Shown piece after piece: positions 28,335 through 36,825 of a stretch of DNA of 64,000 bases; the stretch's first letter is position 1, and every line of letters starts with the position of its first letter. Origin of the DNA: Billgrantia lactosivorans (GTDB taxonomy: Bacteria > Pseudomonadota > Gammaproteobacteria > Pseudomonadales > Halomonadaceae). The position numbers and the translations under genes are program-made. Location of the stretch: the NCBI RefSeq assembly GCF_003254665.1, contig NZ_QHGY01000011.1, forward strand, positions 393 through 64,392, read 5' to 3'. Under the pieces are notes generated by a model. It saw only the letters and a list, made by a program, of their open reading frames with translations. It did no database searches and was not told where the DNA came from.

Positions 28335-28796
28335 ATGATGCGCATGATCGCGACCGCCAGCGCCGTCCTGCTGATCAGCCTGGGGGTGTTCGCCCAGGAA
28401 GGGCAGCTCGATGCCCTTCGCGGCCAGGTGCCGCTGCTCGAGGAGCGCACGCCCGAACCACTCTACGACGCCGAGAACGACGACCGGCGGCGCAGTCGGG
28501 CCTACCCGATGCAGCCGCCGACCATCCCGCACAAGATCGACAACTACCAGGTCGACCTCAATGCCAACCGCTGCATGAGCTGCCACAGCCGGCAGCGGGT
28601 CGGGGAGACCCAGGCGCCAATGATCAGCGTGACCCACTACATGGACCGCGACGGCAACTTCCTCGCCGAACTCTCGCCGCGCCGTTACTTCTGCGACCAG
28701 TGCCATGTACCGCAGACCGACGCACCGCTGGCGGTCGAGAACCGCTTCGTCGACATCGCCGAAATCCTCCGCCAGCGGCGCGAGACGCAAGAGTGA
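28335..28796 (+). CDS. napB: Periplasmic nitrate reductase diheme cytochrome c subunit
   Basis: The 153-residue protein has a signal peptide and two c-type heme sites, CMSCH near residue 80 and CDQCH near residue 116, with distal histidines in the expected places (HKIDNY, SVTHYMD). It passes electrons from NapC to NapA. GGGAGGG precedes the ATG pair. The gene lies ten bases after napA. Confidence 0.95.
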   Translation: MMRMIATASAVLLISLGVFAQEGQLDALRGQVPLLEERTPEPLYDAENDDRRRSRAYPMQPPTIPHKIDNYQVDLNANRCMSCHSRQRVGETQAPMISVTHYMDRDGNFLAELSPRRYFCDQCHVPQTDAPLAVENRFVDIAEILRQRRETQE

Positions 28797-28806
28797 GGTT
28801 CGCTGC

Positions 28807-29409
28807 ATGATAAAACGTATCAAGAACCTGCTCTCGGTCTTCTGGCGCGTCTTCAACTCTCCCAGCGGCTACTTCAGCCTCGGCTTTCTCACCGTGGGGG
28901 GCTTCATCGGCGGCGTGCTGTTCTGGGGCGGGTTCAATACCGCCATGGAAGCGACCAACACCGAGCAGTTCTGCATCAGCTGCCACGAGATGCGGGCCAA
29001 CGTCTACGAGGAGATCCAGCCCACCATCCACTTCACCAACCGCTCGGGAGTGCGCGCGGTGTGCTCGGACTGCCACGTGCCGCACGACTGGACCGACAAG
29101 ATCGCGCGCAAGATGCAGGCCTCGAAGGAAGTCTGGGGCAAGATCTTCGGCACCATCAATACCCGCGAGAAGTTCCTCGACCATCGCCTGGAGATGGCCT
29201 CCCGCGAGTGGCGGCGCTTCGAGGCCAACGACTCGCTGGAGTGCCGCAACTGCCACGACGAGGATGCCATGGACCTGACCCGGCAGAGTTCGCGTGCGGC
29301 CGAGGCCCACCGGCGCGGCCTGATCGACGGCGACGATACCTGTATCACCTGCCACAAGGGCATCGCCCACGAGCTGCCCGACATGGCGGGCGTCGAGGGC
29401 TGGGAATGA
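28807..29409 (+). CDS. napC: Tetraheme membrane cytochrome c, quinol dehydrogenase NapC
   Basis: The 200-residue protein has a single N-terminal membrane anchor ([20 protein letters not shown]) and four CXXCH heme sites: CISCH, CSDCH, CRNCH and CITCH. NapC/NirT proteins oxidise menaquinol or ubiquinol and feed NapB-NapA. The start is set at the ATG giving [16 protein letters not shown], ten bases after napB. It ends the recognised nap operon. Confidence 0.95.
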   Translation: MIKRIKNLLSVFWRVFNSPSGYFSLGFLTVGGFIGGVLFWGGFNTAMEATNTEQFCISCHEMRANVYEEIQPTIHFTNRSGVRAVCSDCHVPHDWTDKIARKMQASKEVWGKIFGTINTREKFLDHRLEMASREWRRFEANDSLECRNCHDEDAMDLTRQSSRAAEAHRRGLIDGDDTCITCHKGIAHELPDMAGVEGWE

Positions 29410-29442
29410 AGCGCCGGGCAGCGCTCGGCAGGAGGAGGAAGG

Positions 29443-29808
29443 ATGCAGCAAGTCGGCAAATGGATGGGCACTCTGACCACGATTCTCTCCATCGCCTTCG
29501 CCTCGGCAGCCCTGGCCCAGGATACCTCACCGCCACCCAGCAGCGCCGCGGAAGACGCCACTTCGGCGGGCGAGGCGGCGCTCGGCGAGGTGCCTGAGCG
29601 TGAGGACGACGCCGGCACCGCCCGGGACGCGCCCGAGCGGGACCTGCAAGGCACCGGAGCTGACGCCGCGGCCGACGCCGACGGCGGCGAGGCCCGGGAC
29701 GACGAAGTGACGGGGCGCCAGGAGGAAGGGCGCGGCGACACGGCGTCCGAGCCTGGCCTCGACGAGCCTCGCCAGCCGATCCGGCCGGGGCAGATGGAGC
29801 AGGATTGA
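29443..29808 (+). CDS. Acidic, low-complexity secreted protein of unknown function downstream of napC
   Basis: The 121-residue product has a signal peptide (LTTILSIAFASAALAQ) and a disordered, very acidic mature segment rich in Asp, Glu, Ala, Gly and Arg. No folded domain is recognisable. The start follows GGAGGAAGG by four bases and lies 33 bases after napC, so it is probably transcribed with nap. Halophile periplasms favour acidic proteins; a specific link to nitrate reduction is not shown. Confidence 0.55.
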   Translation: MQQVGKWMGTLTTILSIAFASAALAQDTSPPPSSAAEDATSAGEAALGEVPEREDDAGTARDAPERDLQGTGADAAADADGGEARDDEVTGRQEEGRGDTASEPGLDEPRQPIRPGQMEQD

Positions 29809-29854
29809 GCGCGGTGGGCATGAGAGCGAGGGGCGTAACGCGGTCGCGGCAGCC

Positions 29855-30535
29855 TCATGCCTGCCTCAGCGCGGCCTCCAGCCCATGCAGGTCGCGCACG
29901 GTGATGACGTCCCCCGGGAAGGGCGAGGCGCCGGGGTCGGCGCTGACGCCGACGAAGCGGGTGCCGTTGGAGCGTGCCGCGCGGTAGTCGTTGTAGGAGT
30001 CGCCGATCATCACCGTTTCCCGTGCCGCCTGGCCCCTTCTCGCCAGCAGGTATCGCAGGCCCGTCACCTTGTCGGGGGGCGAGCCGAGCACTTCCTCAAA
30101 GAACGGTGTCAGGCCGCGTTGCCGCACGATGCTGCGCAACTCGGCCTCGGGCGTGGCCGAAAGCAGGTAGAGCGGCCGCACGCCGGCCCAGCGGGAGAGG
30201 AACTCCAGCGCGCCGGGGATGGCCGGGGCCTGCAGCAGGCGCTGCTCGACGCTGGCCTTGAAGCGTGCGCAGAGTTCGCGGATGCGCCCTTCCCCCGCCT
30301 CGCGCCCCAGGATCTGCCCCTCGATGTGGCGAAACTTGACCTCGCGGGGCTGCCCGCCACGGCGGCCGAGGTAAGCGAGCACGGCGCGGTACTGCTCCGG
30401 TGCCTCGTCACGGTAAAGATCGGCGAAGGCCTGCCGCTTGAGCGTGGCCGAGTCGAGGATGACCCCATCGAAGTCGAACACCAGCATCCCGATAGTGCGA
30501 GGTAGGGAGTCTCCCACGGGCTTGCTCCACTGCAT
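29855..30535 (-). CDS. HAD-superfamily hydrolase
   Basis: The protein has the HAD motifs in order: nucleophile motif I LVFDFDGVILDS near residue 18, motif II LYLLSATPEAEL, a lysine in PPDKVTGL and motif IV MIGDSYNDYRAA. A four-helix cap lies between motifs I and II, as in phosphoglycolate phosphatase-like enzymes. Substrate unknown. The ATG giving MQWSKPVG is chosen; a GTG three codons earlier falls in a hairpin, and an ATG at 30487 directly before motif I is another option. It follows tctA on the same strand. Confidence 0.8.
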   Translation of the reverse strand: MQWSKPVGDSLPRTIGMLVFDFDGVILDSATLKRQAFADLYRDEAPEQYRAVLAYLGRRGGQPREVKFRHIEGQILGREAGEGRIRELCARFKASVEQRLLQAPAIPGALEFLSRWAGVRPLYLLSATPEAELRSIVRQRGLTPFFEEVLGSPPDKVTGLRYLLARRGQAARETVMIGDSYNDYRAARSNGTRFVGVSADPGASPFPGDVITVRDLHGLEAALRQA

Positions 30536-30540
30536 CTTGG

Positions 30541-30579
30541 CCACCCGAGGTGCGGCCTTGGGGCCCGCGCCTCGGGTGG
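30541..30579 (-). terminator. Stem-loop between tctA and the HAD gene
   Basis: CCACCCGAGG pairs with CCTCGGGTGG, with a further inner GCGG/CCGC pairing around a G-rich loop. It lies 9 bases past the tctA stop on the minus strand and partly covers the most upstream possible start of the HAD gene. No T-tract follows, so it is a weak or Rho-assisted end point. Confidence 0.4.
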
Positions 30580-30587
30580 GTAAAGGG

Positions 30588-32090
30588 TCAACTGCGCCGT
30601 GTGCGAGCCAGCAGCCAGGACTTGGCGGGCGTCTGGCTCAGCAACACCAGCACGATCACCGACGTCAGCACGATGGACAGCGGGTTGCTGACCAGGGCCA
30701 GCAGGAAGCCCCCCAGGCTCTCGCCCTCCGAGGACATCGCCTGGCGATAGGTCTCGTCGAGCAGCGGGCCCAGTATCACGCCGAGGATGATGGGGCCCAT
30801 CTGGAAGCCGAACACCTTGAGCCAGTAGCCGAGGATGCCGAAGCCGAGCATCCAGTAGACCTCCATCATGCTGCTGTTGATGGAGTAGGTGCCCACCACG
30901 CAGAGCACCAGGATCAACGGGATCAGGATCGCCTTGGGAACCTCCACGACCTTGGTGAAGACCTTGATGCCGGTCAGGCCGAAGAACAGCAGGAAGAGGT
31001 TGGCCAGCGCCAGGTTGCCGACGGTGAACCAGAAGATGTGCGGGGTCTCGACCATCAGCATCGGCCCGGGGTTTAGGCCGTGGATGACCAGCGCGCCGAT
31101 GATCACCGCCGTCACCGCGTCGCCGGGCATGCCGAGGGTGAGCATCGGCACGTAGGCGCCGCCGACGGCGGCGTTGTTGGCGGTCTCGGGGGCCACCAGG
31201 CCCTCGTAGGCGCCCTCGCCGAACGGCCGGCTGGGGTGCTTCACGCTGCGCTTGGCATGGTCGTAGGCGAACAGCGAGGCGATGTCGCCGCCGGTGCCGG
31301 GCAGGGCGCCGACGATCACGCCGATGAGCGAGGTGCGCACCGACAGGGGAAGGAACTTCAGCACCATGCTCAACGGCGGGATGATCTTGTCGACCTTCTG
31401 CTTGATCGGCACCTTGTTGAGGTTGTGCAACTGGTAGAAGGCCTCGGCCGCGCCGAACAGGCCGATCATCACCACCACGTAGTGGATGCCGCCCATCAGC
31501 TGCATGCTGCCCATGGTCAACCGCGGCTGGGCGGTGACCTGGTCCATGCCGATCAGGCCGATGGTGGCGCCCAGGGCGACGGAGAAGATCCCGCGCGCCA
31601 GGGATTTCCCCGACAGGGTGCTGACGAGCAGCAGGCCGAGCACGGCGATCAGGAAATAGTCGCGCGAGGCGAACTCCAGCGCCATGTCGGCCAGGTAGGG
31701 GGCGGTGCCGGCCAGCACCAGGGTGCCGAGCAGCCCGCCGATGACCGACATCACCGTGCTCAGGCCGATGGCACGGCCCGCCTCGCCGCGCTGGGCCAGG
31801 GGGTAGCCGTCGAGGGCGGTCACCACGGCGGAAGGGGCACCGGGAATGTTGAGCAGGATGGCGGTACGCGAGCCGCCGTAGACGCCGCCGACGTAGATCC
31901 CCACCATCAGCGCCAGGGCGTTGTTGATGTCCCAGGCGAAGGTGAAGGAGATCAGGATCGACACCGCCATGGTCACCGAGAGCCCGGGAATGGCGCCGAC
32001 ATAGATGCCCGCCAGGGTCCCCAGTGCCGTGAGCAGGAGCAACTGGGGATCCAGCCACGCCATCAGGAAATAGGAAAAGGTGTCACTCAT
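30588..32090 (-). CDS. tctA: Tripartite tricarboxylate transporter, large membrane subunit TctA
   Basis: The 500-residue protein has about 12 membrane segments and the TctA hallmarks GAIPGLSVTMAVSILISFTF, YGGSRTAILLNIPGAPSAVVTALDGYPLAQ and GALPGTGGDIASLFAYDHAK. TctA with TctB forms the sodium- or proton-driven channel for a solute delivered by TctC. The real substrate is not citrate by default: the operon promoter carries the same operator as the beta-ketoadipate genes, which points to an aromatic or hydroaromatic acid. It follows tctB by 14 bases. Confidence 0.94.
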   Translation of the reverse strand: MSDTFSYFLMAWLDPQLLLLTALGTLAGIYVGAIPGLSVTMAVSILISFTFAWDINNALALMVGIYVGGVYGGSRTAILLNIPGAPSAVVTALDGYPLAQRGEAGRAIGLSTVMSVIGGLLGTLVLAGTAPYLADMALEFASRDYFLIAVLGLLLVSTLSGKSLARGIFSVALGATIGLIGMDQVTAQPRLTMGSMQLMGGIHYVVVMIGLFGAAEAFYQLHNLNKVPIKQKVDKIIPPLSMVLKFLPLSVRTSLIGVIVGALPGTGGDIASLFAYDHAKRSVKHPSRPFGEGAYEGLVAPETANNAAVGGAYVPMLTLGMPGDAVTAVIIGALVIHGLNPGPMLMVETPHIFWFTVGNLALANLFLLFFGLTGIKVFTKVVEVPKAILIPLILVLCVVGTYSINSSMMEVYWMLGFGILGYWLKVFGFQMGPIILGVILGPLLDETYRQAMSSEGESLGGFLLALVSNPLSIVLTSVIVLVLLSQTPAKSWLLARTRRS

Positions 32091-32104
32091 CGGAAACCTC
32101 GGGA

Positions 32105-32581
32105 TCAGGGAAGGTAGACGCGGAAGACCAGCGTGAAGAGGACATAGATCACCGCGATGGCCAGGCCTGAGAGCAACAGCGAGCTGAGGATCCTGCCGTT
32201 CCGGTAATAGATGAACATGACCGACAGGAACAGGAAGGTGCTCAGGTAGAAGCTGACCCAGACGATGGCCGTGAGATAGGCCACCGATACCAGCGTGAAG
32301 ACCACGATGTGGGGCTGGAAATGCTCGCTCCAGAACACCTGGAACTCATGCAGGGCGCCGCGAATCTGTGGGTCGCGCCGCTTGCGACGGTGGCTGAACA
32401 GGATGACCAGCGACGAGGCCAGCATGATGAGGGCGAGCCCCACGGGAAAGGAGCCAGGGGAGTTCAGGCCGGGGATGCCGTCGATACGATAGGCTTCGAC
32501 CAAGACGCCGATACTGAGCAGGAGCAGCAGCCAATCGAAGACCTTCTCGCCCGCCTGTACGCGCTCTATTTTCTTGCTCAT
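32105..32581 (-). CDS. tctB: Tripartite tricarboxylate transporter, small membrane subunit TctB
   Basis: The 158-residue protein has four membrane helices and a charged central loop (SHRRKRRDPQIRG), as expected for the poorly conserved TctB family. An early SPGSFPVGLALIMLASSL is the most typical segment. The ATG at 32581 is used; a TTG directly before it is in frame. It lies between tctC and tctA, with a stable hairpin separating it from tctC. Confidence 0.88.
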   Translation of the reverse strand: MSKKIERVQAGEKVFDWLLLLLSIGVLVEAYRIDGIPGLNSPGSFPVGLALIMLASSLVILFSHRRKRRDPQIRGALHEFQVFWSEHFQPHIVVFTLVSVAYLTAIVWVSFYLSTFLFLSVMFIYYRNGRILSSLLLSGLAIAVIYVLFTLVFRVYLP

Positions 32582-32592
32582 CAACAGACTCC

Positions 32593-32616
32593 AAGGGGGA
32601 GGCCAGGCTCCCCCTT
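32593..32616 (-). terminator. Perfect hairpin between tctC and tctB
   Basis: AAGGGGGAG pairs perfectly with CTCCCCCTT across a six-base loop, starting 17 bases after the tctC stop. Such hairpins after the binding-protein gene commonly protect its 3-prime end or partly terminate, raising the ratio of binding protein to membrane subunits. Confidence 0.55.
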
Positions 32617-32632
32617 CACCGCACGGTGGATG

Positions 32633-33640
32633 TTAGGGTCGCGGTATGCCGAGTTCTTCCGGCGTGGTTTCCAGTGACTCGGCATCGGCCTCGTACATGG
32701 ACCAGGCGGTGACCGATTGCCAGCTGTCCAGGTACTCCTGCGCTTCGTCCCCGTTGAGGTTGAGCGATTCGGCCCCGTAGCTCTCGAGGAACTCCTGGAA
32801 CTCGTCGCTGGCCACGGCCTCCTCGTAGGCCTCCTCGAGCGCGGCCTTGGCCTCGTCGGGGGTATCCTTGTGCACGAACACGCCCCAGAACGGACCCCAC
32901 GGCAGGAAGGATTCGATGTCCGGCAGCGCCTCGGTGATCGGCGGCACGTCGGGCAGCGCCTCGATCTCGTCGGTGGTGACCACGGCCAGGCCCTTCAGCT
33001 TGCCGCCGCGGATCTGCTCGCCGGCGGCGGCCAGGCTCAGCGGCATGAAGTCGATGTGGCCGCCCAGCATGGCCGTGATGCCGGGGCCGTCGCCGCCGAA
33101 GGTCACGTTGCGCACGTCGAGCTCGTCCACGGCATTGATCATCGCCAGCACGGTGTTGGGCAGCCCGCCGGCGCCGGTCCCGCCCATGCGCAGCTCGCCC
33201 GGGTTCTCGTGAGCGTGTTCGAGCAGGTCGGCAAAGCTGTCGAAGGGGCTGTCCGCAGGGGCGGCGATCACCACCAGCCCCTGGCCGATGATGTTGACGG
33301 TATGCATGTCCGCGTAGGTGAAGTCGGCCAGGCCCATCAGCTGATACAGCAGAGGGTTCTCGGCCCCATACAGGAGGTTGTAGCCATCGGCACGCTGGTT
33401 CATCACGTGGTTCATGCCGATCACGCCGGTGCCGCCGGCACGGTTGGTCAGCACGATGGTGGTGTCCAGGATCTCTTCCACGTGGGGCGTCAGGCTGCGT
33501 GCCACGTTATCGGTGGCGCCGCCTTCGCCCCACTGGATGGTGCCCTGGATGTTGCGCTCGGGGTACTCGGCCAGGGCGCTGCCGGCCATGGCCAGGGAGC
33601 CGAGGGCGACGGCGGTGGAAACAAGCAGTGGTTTGAACAT
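32633..33640 (-). CDS. tctC: Tripartite tricarboxylate transporter substrate-binding protein TctC
   Basis: The 335-residue periplasmic protein has a signal peptide (LVSTAVALGSLAMAGSALA) and the Bug/TctC family features: a WGEGGATDNVARSL phosphate-loop-like segment near residue 37, NRAGGTGVIGMNHVM and GGTGAGGLPNTVLAMINA. GGAGG precedes the ATG. It is the first gene of tctCBA, under a sigma-70-like promoter overlapped by a PcaR-type operator. Binding specificity is not evident from sequence. Confidence 0.92.
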   Translation of the reverse strand: MFKPLLVSTAVALGSLAMAGSALAEYPERNIQGTIQWGEGGATDNVARSLTPHVEEILDTTIVLTNRAGGTGVIGMNHVMNQRADGYNLLYGAENPLLYQLMGLADFTYADMHTVNIIGQGLVVIAAPADSPFDSFADLLEHAHENPGELRMGGTGAGGLPNTVLAMINAVDELDVRNVTFGGDGPGITAMLGGHIDFMPLSLAAAGEQIRGGKLKGLAVVTTDEIEALPDVPPITEALPDIESFLPWGPFWGVFVHKDTPDEAKAALEEAYEEAVASDEFQEFLESYGAESLNLNGDEAQEYLDSWQSVTAWSMYEADAESLETTPEELGIPRP

Positions 33641-33707
33641 GGGTTCCTCCGGGGTGGTTGTTATGGCGGCCGCGAGGCCAGGTGTGCCTGTCTGGGCAGG
33701 CTATAAT

Positions 33708-33741
33708 GTTCGCTTTACGAACTAGAGTGCTTTAGGCGAAC
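33708..33741 (-). promoter_or_regulatory. Three-half-site IclR-type (PcaR/PcaU-like) operator of tctCBA
   Basis: Read on the minus strand it is GTTCG, 14 bases, GTTCG, 5 bases, CGAAC. The last two half-sites form a 15-bp palindrome at 33708-33722. Exactly the same spacing occurs before the BKACE gene and pcaI. It overlaps the -10 element and lies at the expected start of transcription, a position suited to repression, or to regulation by an effector-bound IclR protein. I recall that PcaU of Acinetobacter uses a palindrome plus an extra direct repeat, which this copies. Confidence 0.7.
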
Positions 33742-33768
33742 ACTAGAACTGGCTTCCAATACTGTCAA
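33740..33768 (-). promoter_or_regulatory. Sigma-70-like promoter of tctCBA
   Basis: On the minus strand a perfect -35 TTGACA (complement at 33763-33768) is followed after 17 bases by TAGTGT (complement at 33740-33745). The operator above overlaps the -10 box and extends downstream. Distance to the tctC ATG is about 100 bases. Confidence 0.65.
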
Positions 33769-34027
33769 TGGCAAAGCACGAAACTGCGACGAAGGTCGCA
33801 TGCCCTTCACTCATGAAGGGTTCCGAGCCCGCTGGAAATCGGCCAGGCGCAGGCCAGCCCGGGCTTATCCTATAGTAGTTGCTCGTGGCGCCGGCTCGAG
33901 GCGATCCCAAGGGTGTCTTGCGAACTTTAGGCCGCCATGCGAACATTGAAACCATGTTCCAATTGTCTTTGCCGGAAACCCGTTTCCGGTCGTACACGAG
34001 GCTCCTCGGCGACAGGAGTCGGGAGAG
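33769..34027. other. Divergent intergenic region tctC/quiC with candidate IclR half-sites
   Basis: No gene is visible here. Two CGAAC half-sites at 33921-33925 and 33940-33944 are separated by exactly 14 bases, as in the three operators of the regulon, but the third, palindromic half is degenerate. GAAC at 33941 also faces GTTC at 33955 across 11 bases. No clear sigma-70 promoter for quiC was found. Confidence 0.4.
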
Positions 34028-35878
34028 ATGAGGATGCGTGCCATTGCCACGGTCTGCCTGAGCGGCGACCTCAGGACCAAACTGGAAGCGATTGCCCGGG
34101 CGGGCTTCGACGGCGTGGAGATCTTCGAGAACGATCTGCTCTCCTTCGACGGCTCCCCTGCGGAGGTGCGCCAGCTCTGCGAGCGTCTGGGCCTGGCCAT
34201 CGTGGCCTTCCAGCCGTTTCGCGACTTCGAAGCGATGCCGGAGCCGCAGCGGAGCCGCAACTTTCAGCGTGCCGAGCGGAAGTTCGATCTGATGGAGCAG
34301 CTCGGCACCGATTTCCTGCTGGTGTGCAGCAACGTCTCGCCACAGGCCGTCGGCGACATGGGGCGCGCCGTGGCCGACCTGCGCGAGCTGGCAGAACGCG
34401 CTGCGCGCCGCAACATCCGCGTCGGCTTCGAGGCGCTGGCCTGGGGCCGCCACATTGCCGACTATCGCGACGCCTGGGAGGTGGTGCGGCGGGCCGACCA
34501 TCCCAACCTCGGCGTGGTTCTCGACAGTTTCCACATCCTCTCGCGCCGGCACGACCTGTCCGCCATCGGCTGCATTCCCCGCGACAAGATCTTCTTCGTG
34601 CAGGTGGCCGATGCGCCGCTGCTGGACATGGATATCCTGCAGTGGAGCCGCCATTTCCGCTGCTTCCCCGGGCAGGGGCGCCTGCCGCTCGGCGCCTTCA
34701 TGGCCGAGCTGGGCAAGGTGGGCTACGACGGCCCGCTGTCGCTGGAGATCTTCAGCGATGCCTTCCGTGCCGCCCCTACCGAGATCACCGCCCTGGATGG
34801 CCTGCGCTCGCTGATCTGGCTCGAGAACCTGGCCGGAAACGGGGCGGCGGCGAGCCAGCTGCCGCCGGCGCCCCGCTACCACGGCATCCACTTCATCGAG
34901 TTCACCCTCGACGAGGAGAGTGCCGGCCCGCTGGGGGAGTTCATCGACGCCCTGGGCTTCCGCCATGTGGGCCGTCATCGCTCGAAGAACGTGGAACTAT
35001 GGAAGCAGGGTGATATCCACCTGGTCCTCAACTTCGAGACCGACAGCTTCGCGCATACCTTCCGGCTGCTGCACGGCACCTCGGTGTGCGCGGTGGGCTT
35101 CCGGGTCGACGACGTCGAGCGCGCCCTGCAGCGGGCCCGCGCCTTCAAGGCCCAGCTGTTCCGCGGCCAGGTGGGCGAGGGCGAGATGGAGATCCCCGCG
35201 ATTCGCGGCGTCGAGGGCAGCCTGATCTATCTGGTGGACGAGGCGGCCGCCGACGACCTGCAGTGGCGCACCGACTTCGAGCTCTTCGACCAGGCGAGCC
35301 GAGACGAAGCCGGCCTGGTGCGCATCGACCACCTCTCCTACGTGCTGCCGGCCTCCCAGCTGCTGGGCTGGCAGCTGTTCTATCGCACCGTGTTCGGCTT
35401 CGACGCCGAGGCCGAGAACGAGATCGTCGACCCGCACGGCATGATGATCAGCCAGGCGGTGGTCAGCCCGGAGCGCAGCATTCGTCTGCCGCTCACCGTG
35501 TCCCAGGCCCAGGAGACCCAGCCCGGCCGCTTCCTCAGCGAGTTCCGCGGCGGCGTGCAGCAGATCGCCTTCGAGAGCCGTGACATCTTCGCCACCGTGG
35601 ACGAGCTCCTGGCGCGCGGCCTGCCCCTGCTGAAGATTCCCGGCAACTACTACGACGACCTGGAGGCGCGCTACGACATCGACGCCGCGCAGCTCGAGGC
35701 GATGCGCTCGCGCAACATCCTGTTCGATCGCAACGAGGATGGCGATTTCCTGCACGCCTACACCGACACCTTCTCGGGCCGCTTCTTCTTCGAGATCGTC
35801 GAACGACGCGGCAACTACCAGCGATTCGGCGAGGCCAACGCGGGCATCCGCCTGGCGGCCCAGGCCGCCCGCCGCTAG
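34028..35878 (+). CDS. quiC: 3-dehydroshikimate dehydratase, QuiC1-like (TIM barrel fused to VOC domains)
   Basis: The 616-residue protein joins an AP-endonuclease/sugar-isomerase-type TIM barrel (about residues 1-275, opening AIATVCLSGDLRTKLEAIARAGFDGVEIFE) to tandem glyoxalase/4-hydroxyphenylpyruvate-dioxygenase-like VOC domains (YHGIHFIEFTLDEES near 285, RIDHLSYVLP near 435). This architecture matches bacterial 3-dehydroshikimate dehydratases such as QuiC1, which aromatise 3-dehydroshikimate to protocatechuate. The following gene is a shikimate dehydrogenase homologue, and the whole pca pathway is nearby. GGGAGAG precedes the ATG; a second ATG two codons later is possible. Confidence 0.85.
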   Translation: MRMRAIATVCLSGDLRTKLEAIARAGFDGVEIFENDLLSFDGSPAEVRQLCERLGLAIVAFQPFRDFEAMPEPQRSRNFQRAERKFDLMEQLGTDFLLVCSNVSPQAVGDMGRAVADLRELAERAARRNIRVGFEALAWGRHIADYRDAWEVVRRADHPNLGVVLDSFHILSRRHDLSAIGCIPRDKIFFVQVADAPLLDMDILQWSRHFRCFPGQGRLPLGAFMAELGKVGYDGPLSLEIFSDAFRAAPTEITALDGLRSLIWLENLAGNGAAASQLPPAPRYHGIHFIEFTLDEESAGPLGEFIDALGFRHVGRHRSKNVELWKQGDIHLVLNFETDSFAHTFRLLHGTSVCAVGFRVDDVERALQRARAFKAQLFRGQVGEGEMEIPAIRGVEGSLIYLVDEAAADDLQWRTDFELFDQASRDEAGLVRIDHLSYVLPASQLLGWQLFYRTVFGFDAEAENEIVDPHGMMISQAVVSPERSIRLPLTVSQAQETQPGRFLSEFRGGVQQIAFESRDIFATVDELLARGLPLLKIPGNYYDDLEARYDIDAAQLEAMRSRNILFDRNEDGDFLHAYTDTFSGRFFFEIVERRGNYQRFGEANAGIRLAAQAARR

Positions 35879-35940
35879 CGCGAAGCGGACCGCTCCGACG
35901 AAACCACCCACGCGTTCGCCCCGCAGCCTGGAGACACGGT

Positions 35941-36801
35941 ATGAAACTCGGCTTGATCGGCAAGGCCATCATGAATTCCAGCTCGCCGGACCTGCATGTA
36001 CGGCTCGGCGACCTGACCGGCATTCCCACCACCTACGACCTCTTCGATGCCAACGAGCAGCCCATCGCCTCCCTGGAGAGCCAGGTCAGGAAGGTGATGG
36101 CCGCCGGCTACCGCGGGGTCAACGTCACCTATCCCTGGAAGGAAGCGGCCGTGCGCCTGGCCGATCGTGTCTCCGAGGGGGCGCGGCGGGTCGGGGCGGC
36201 CAATACGCTGGTCTTCGAGCGCGGCGGGATCTTCGCCGACAACACCGATTTCACCGGCTTCATCAGCGGCTACCGTGCCACCCTCGGCGAGCGCGAGCCG
36301 GGCCGGGTACTGCTGATTGGCACCGGCGGCGTGGGCAAGGCGGTCGCCTTCGGCCTGGGCAAGCTCGGCGCCAGCGAGGTCATCCTGATGGACCTCGACG
36401 CGGCCAAGTCGCGCCAGCTGGCCGACGAGCTGATCGCCCAGGGCTTCGCTGCCTCCACCATCGCGCCGGAGCGGCTGGCCGAGACGGTGCCGGCCTGCGA
36501 CGGCCTGGTCAACTGCACCCCCATCGGCCACGAGAAGAGCCCCGGCTGCCCGCTGCCCAGGGAGCTGGTGGCGGCGCATCACTGGATCTTCGATGCCGTC
36601 TACGTGCCGGCCGTGACCGAGTTCGTCGCCGCCGCCCGGGCCGCCGGGGCGGCGGTGATGAGCGGCGTCGGCCTGTTCGTGTTCCAGGGGGTCGATGCCT
36701 TCAAGCGCTTCTGCGAGGACGAGGCCAAGCGTGCCGCCGCCGACGAACAGGCCGCCACCCTCTACGCCCACTACCGCCGCGTGCTGCTCAAGGAGTCGTG
36801 A
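35941..36801 (+). CDS. Shikimate/quinate dehydrogenase family protein
   Basis: The 286-residue protein has the AroE/YdiB layout: substrate-binding N-terminal half with NSSSPDLHVRLGDLTGIP and GVNVTYPWKEAAV (catalytic Lys in the NVTxPxK motif), TDFTGF for the Asp, then a Rossmann half with LIGTGGVGKAVAFGLGKLG and VNCTPIGHE. The altered start (GKAIMNSSSPDLH rather than GNPxxHSxSPxxH) suggests the catabolic quinate/shikimate subgroup rather than biosynthetic AroE. With QuiC it would convert shikimate or quinate to protocatechuate. It is 62 bases downstream of quiC. Confidence 0.85.
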   Translation: MKLGLIGKAIMNSSSPDLHVRLGDLTGIPTTYDLFDANEQPIASLESQVRKVMAAGYRGVNVTYPWKEAAVRLADRVSEGARRVGAANTLVFERGGIFADNTDFTGFISGYRATLGEREPGRVLLIGTGGVGKAVAFGLGKLGASEVILMDLDAAKSRQLADELIAQGFAASTIAPERLAETVPACDGLVNCTPIGHEKSPGCPLPRELVAAHHWIFDAVYVPAVTEFVAAARAAGAAVMSGVGLFVFQGVDAFKRFCEDEAKRAAADEQAATLYAHYRRVLLKES

Positions 36802-36825
36802 GCGCCGCGGCGCCGTCGCGTGTCG

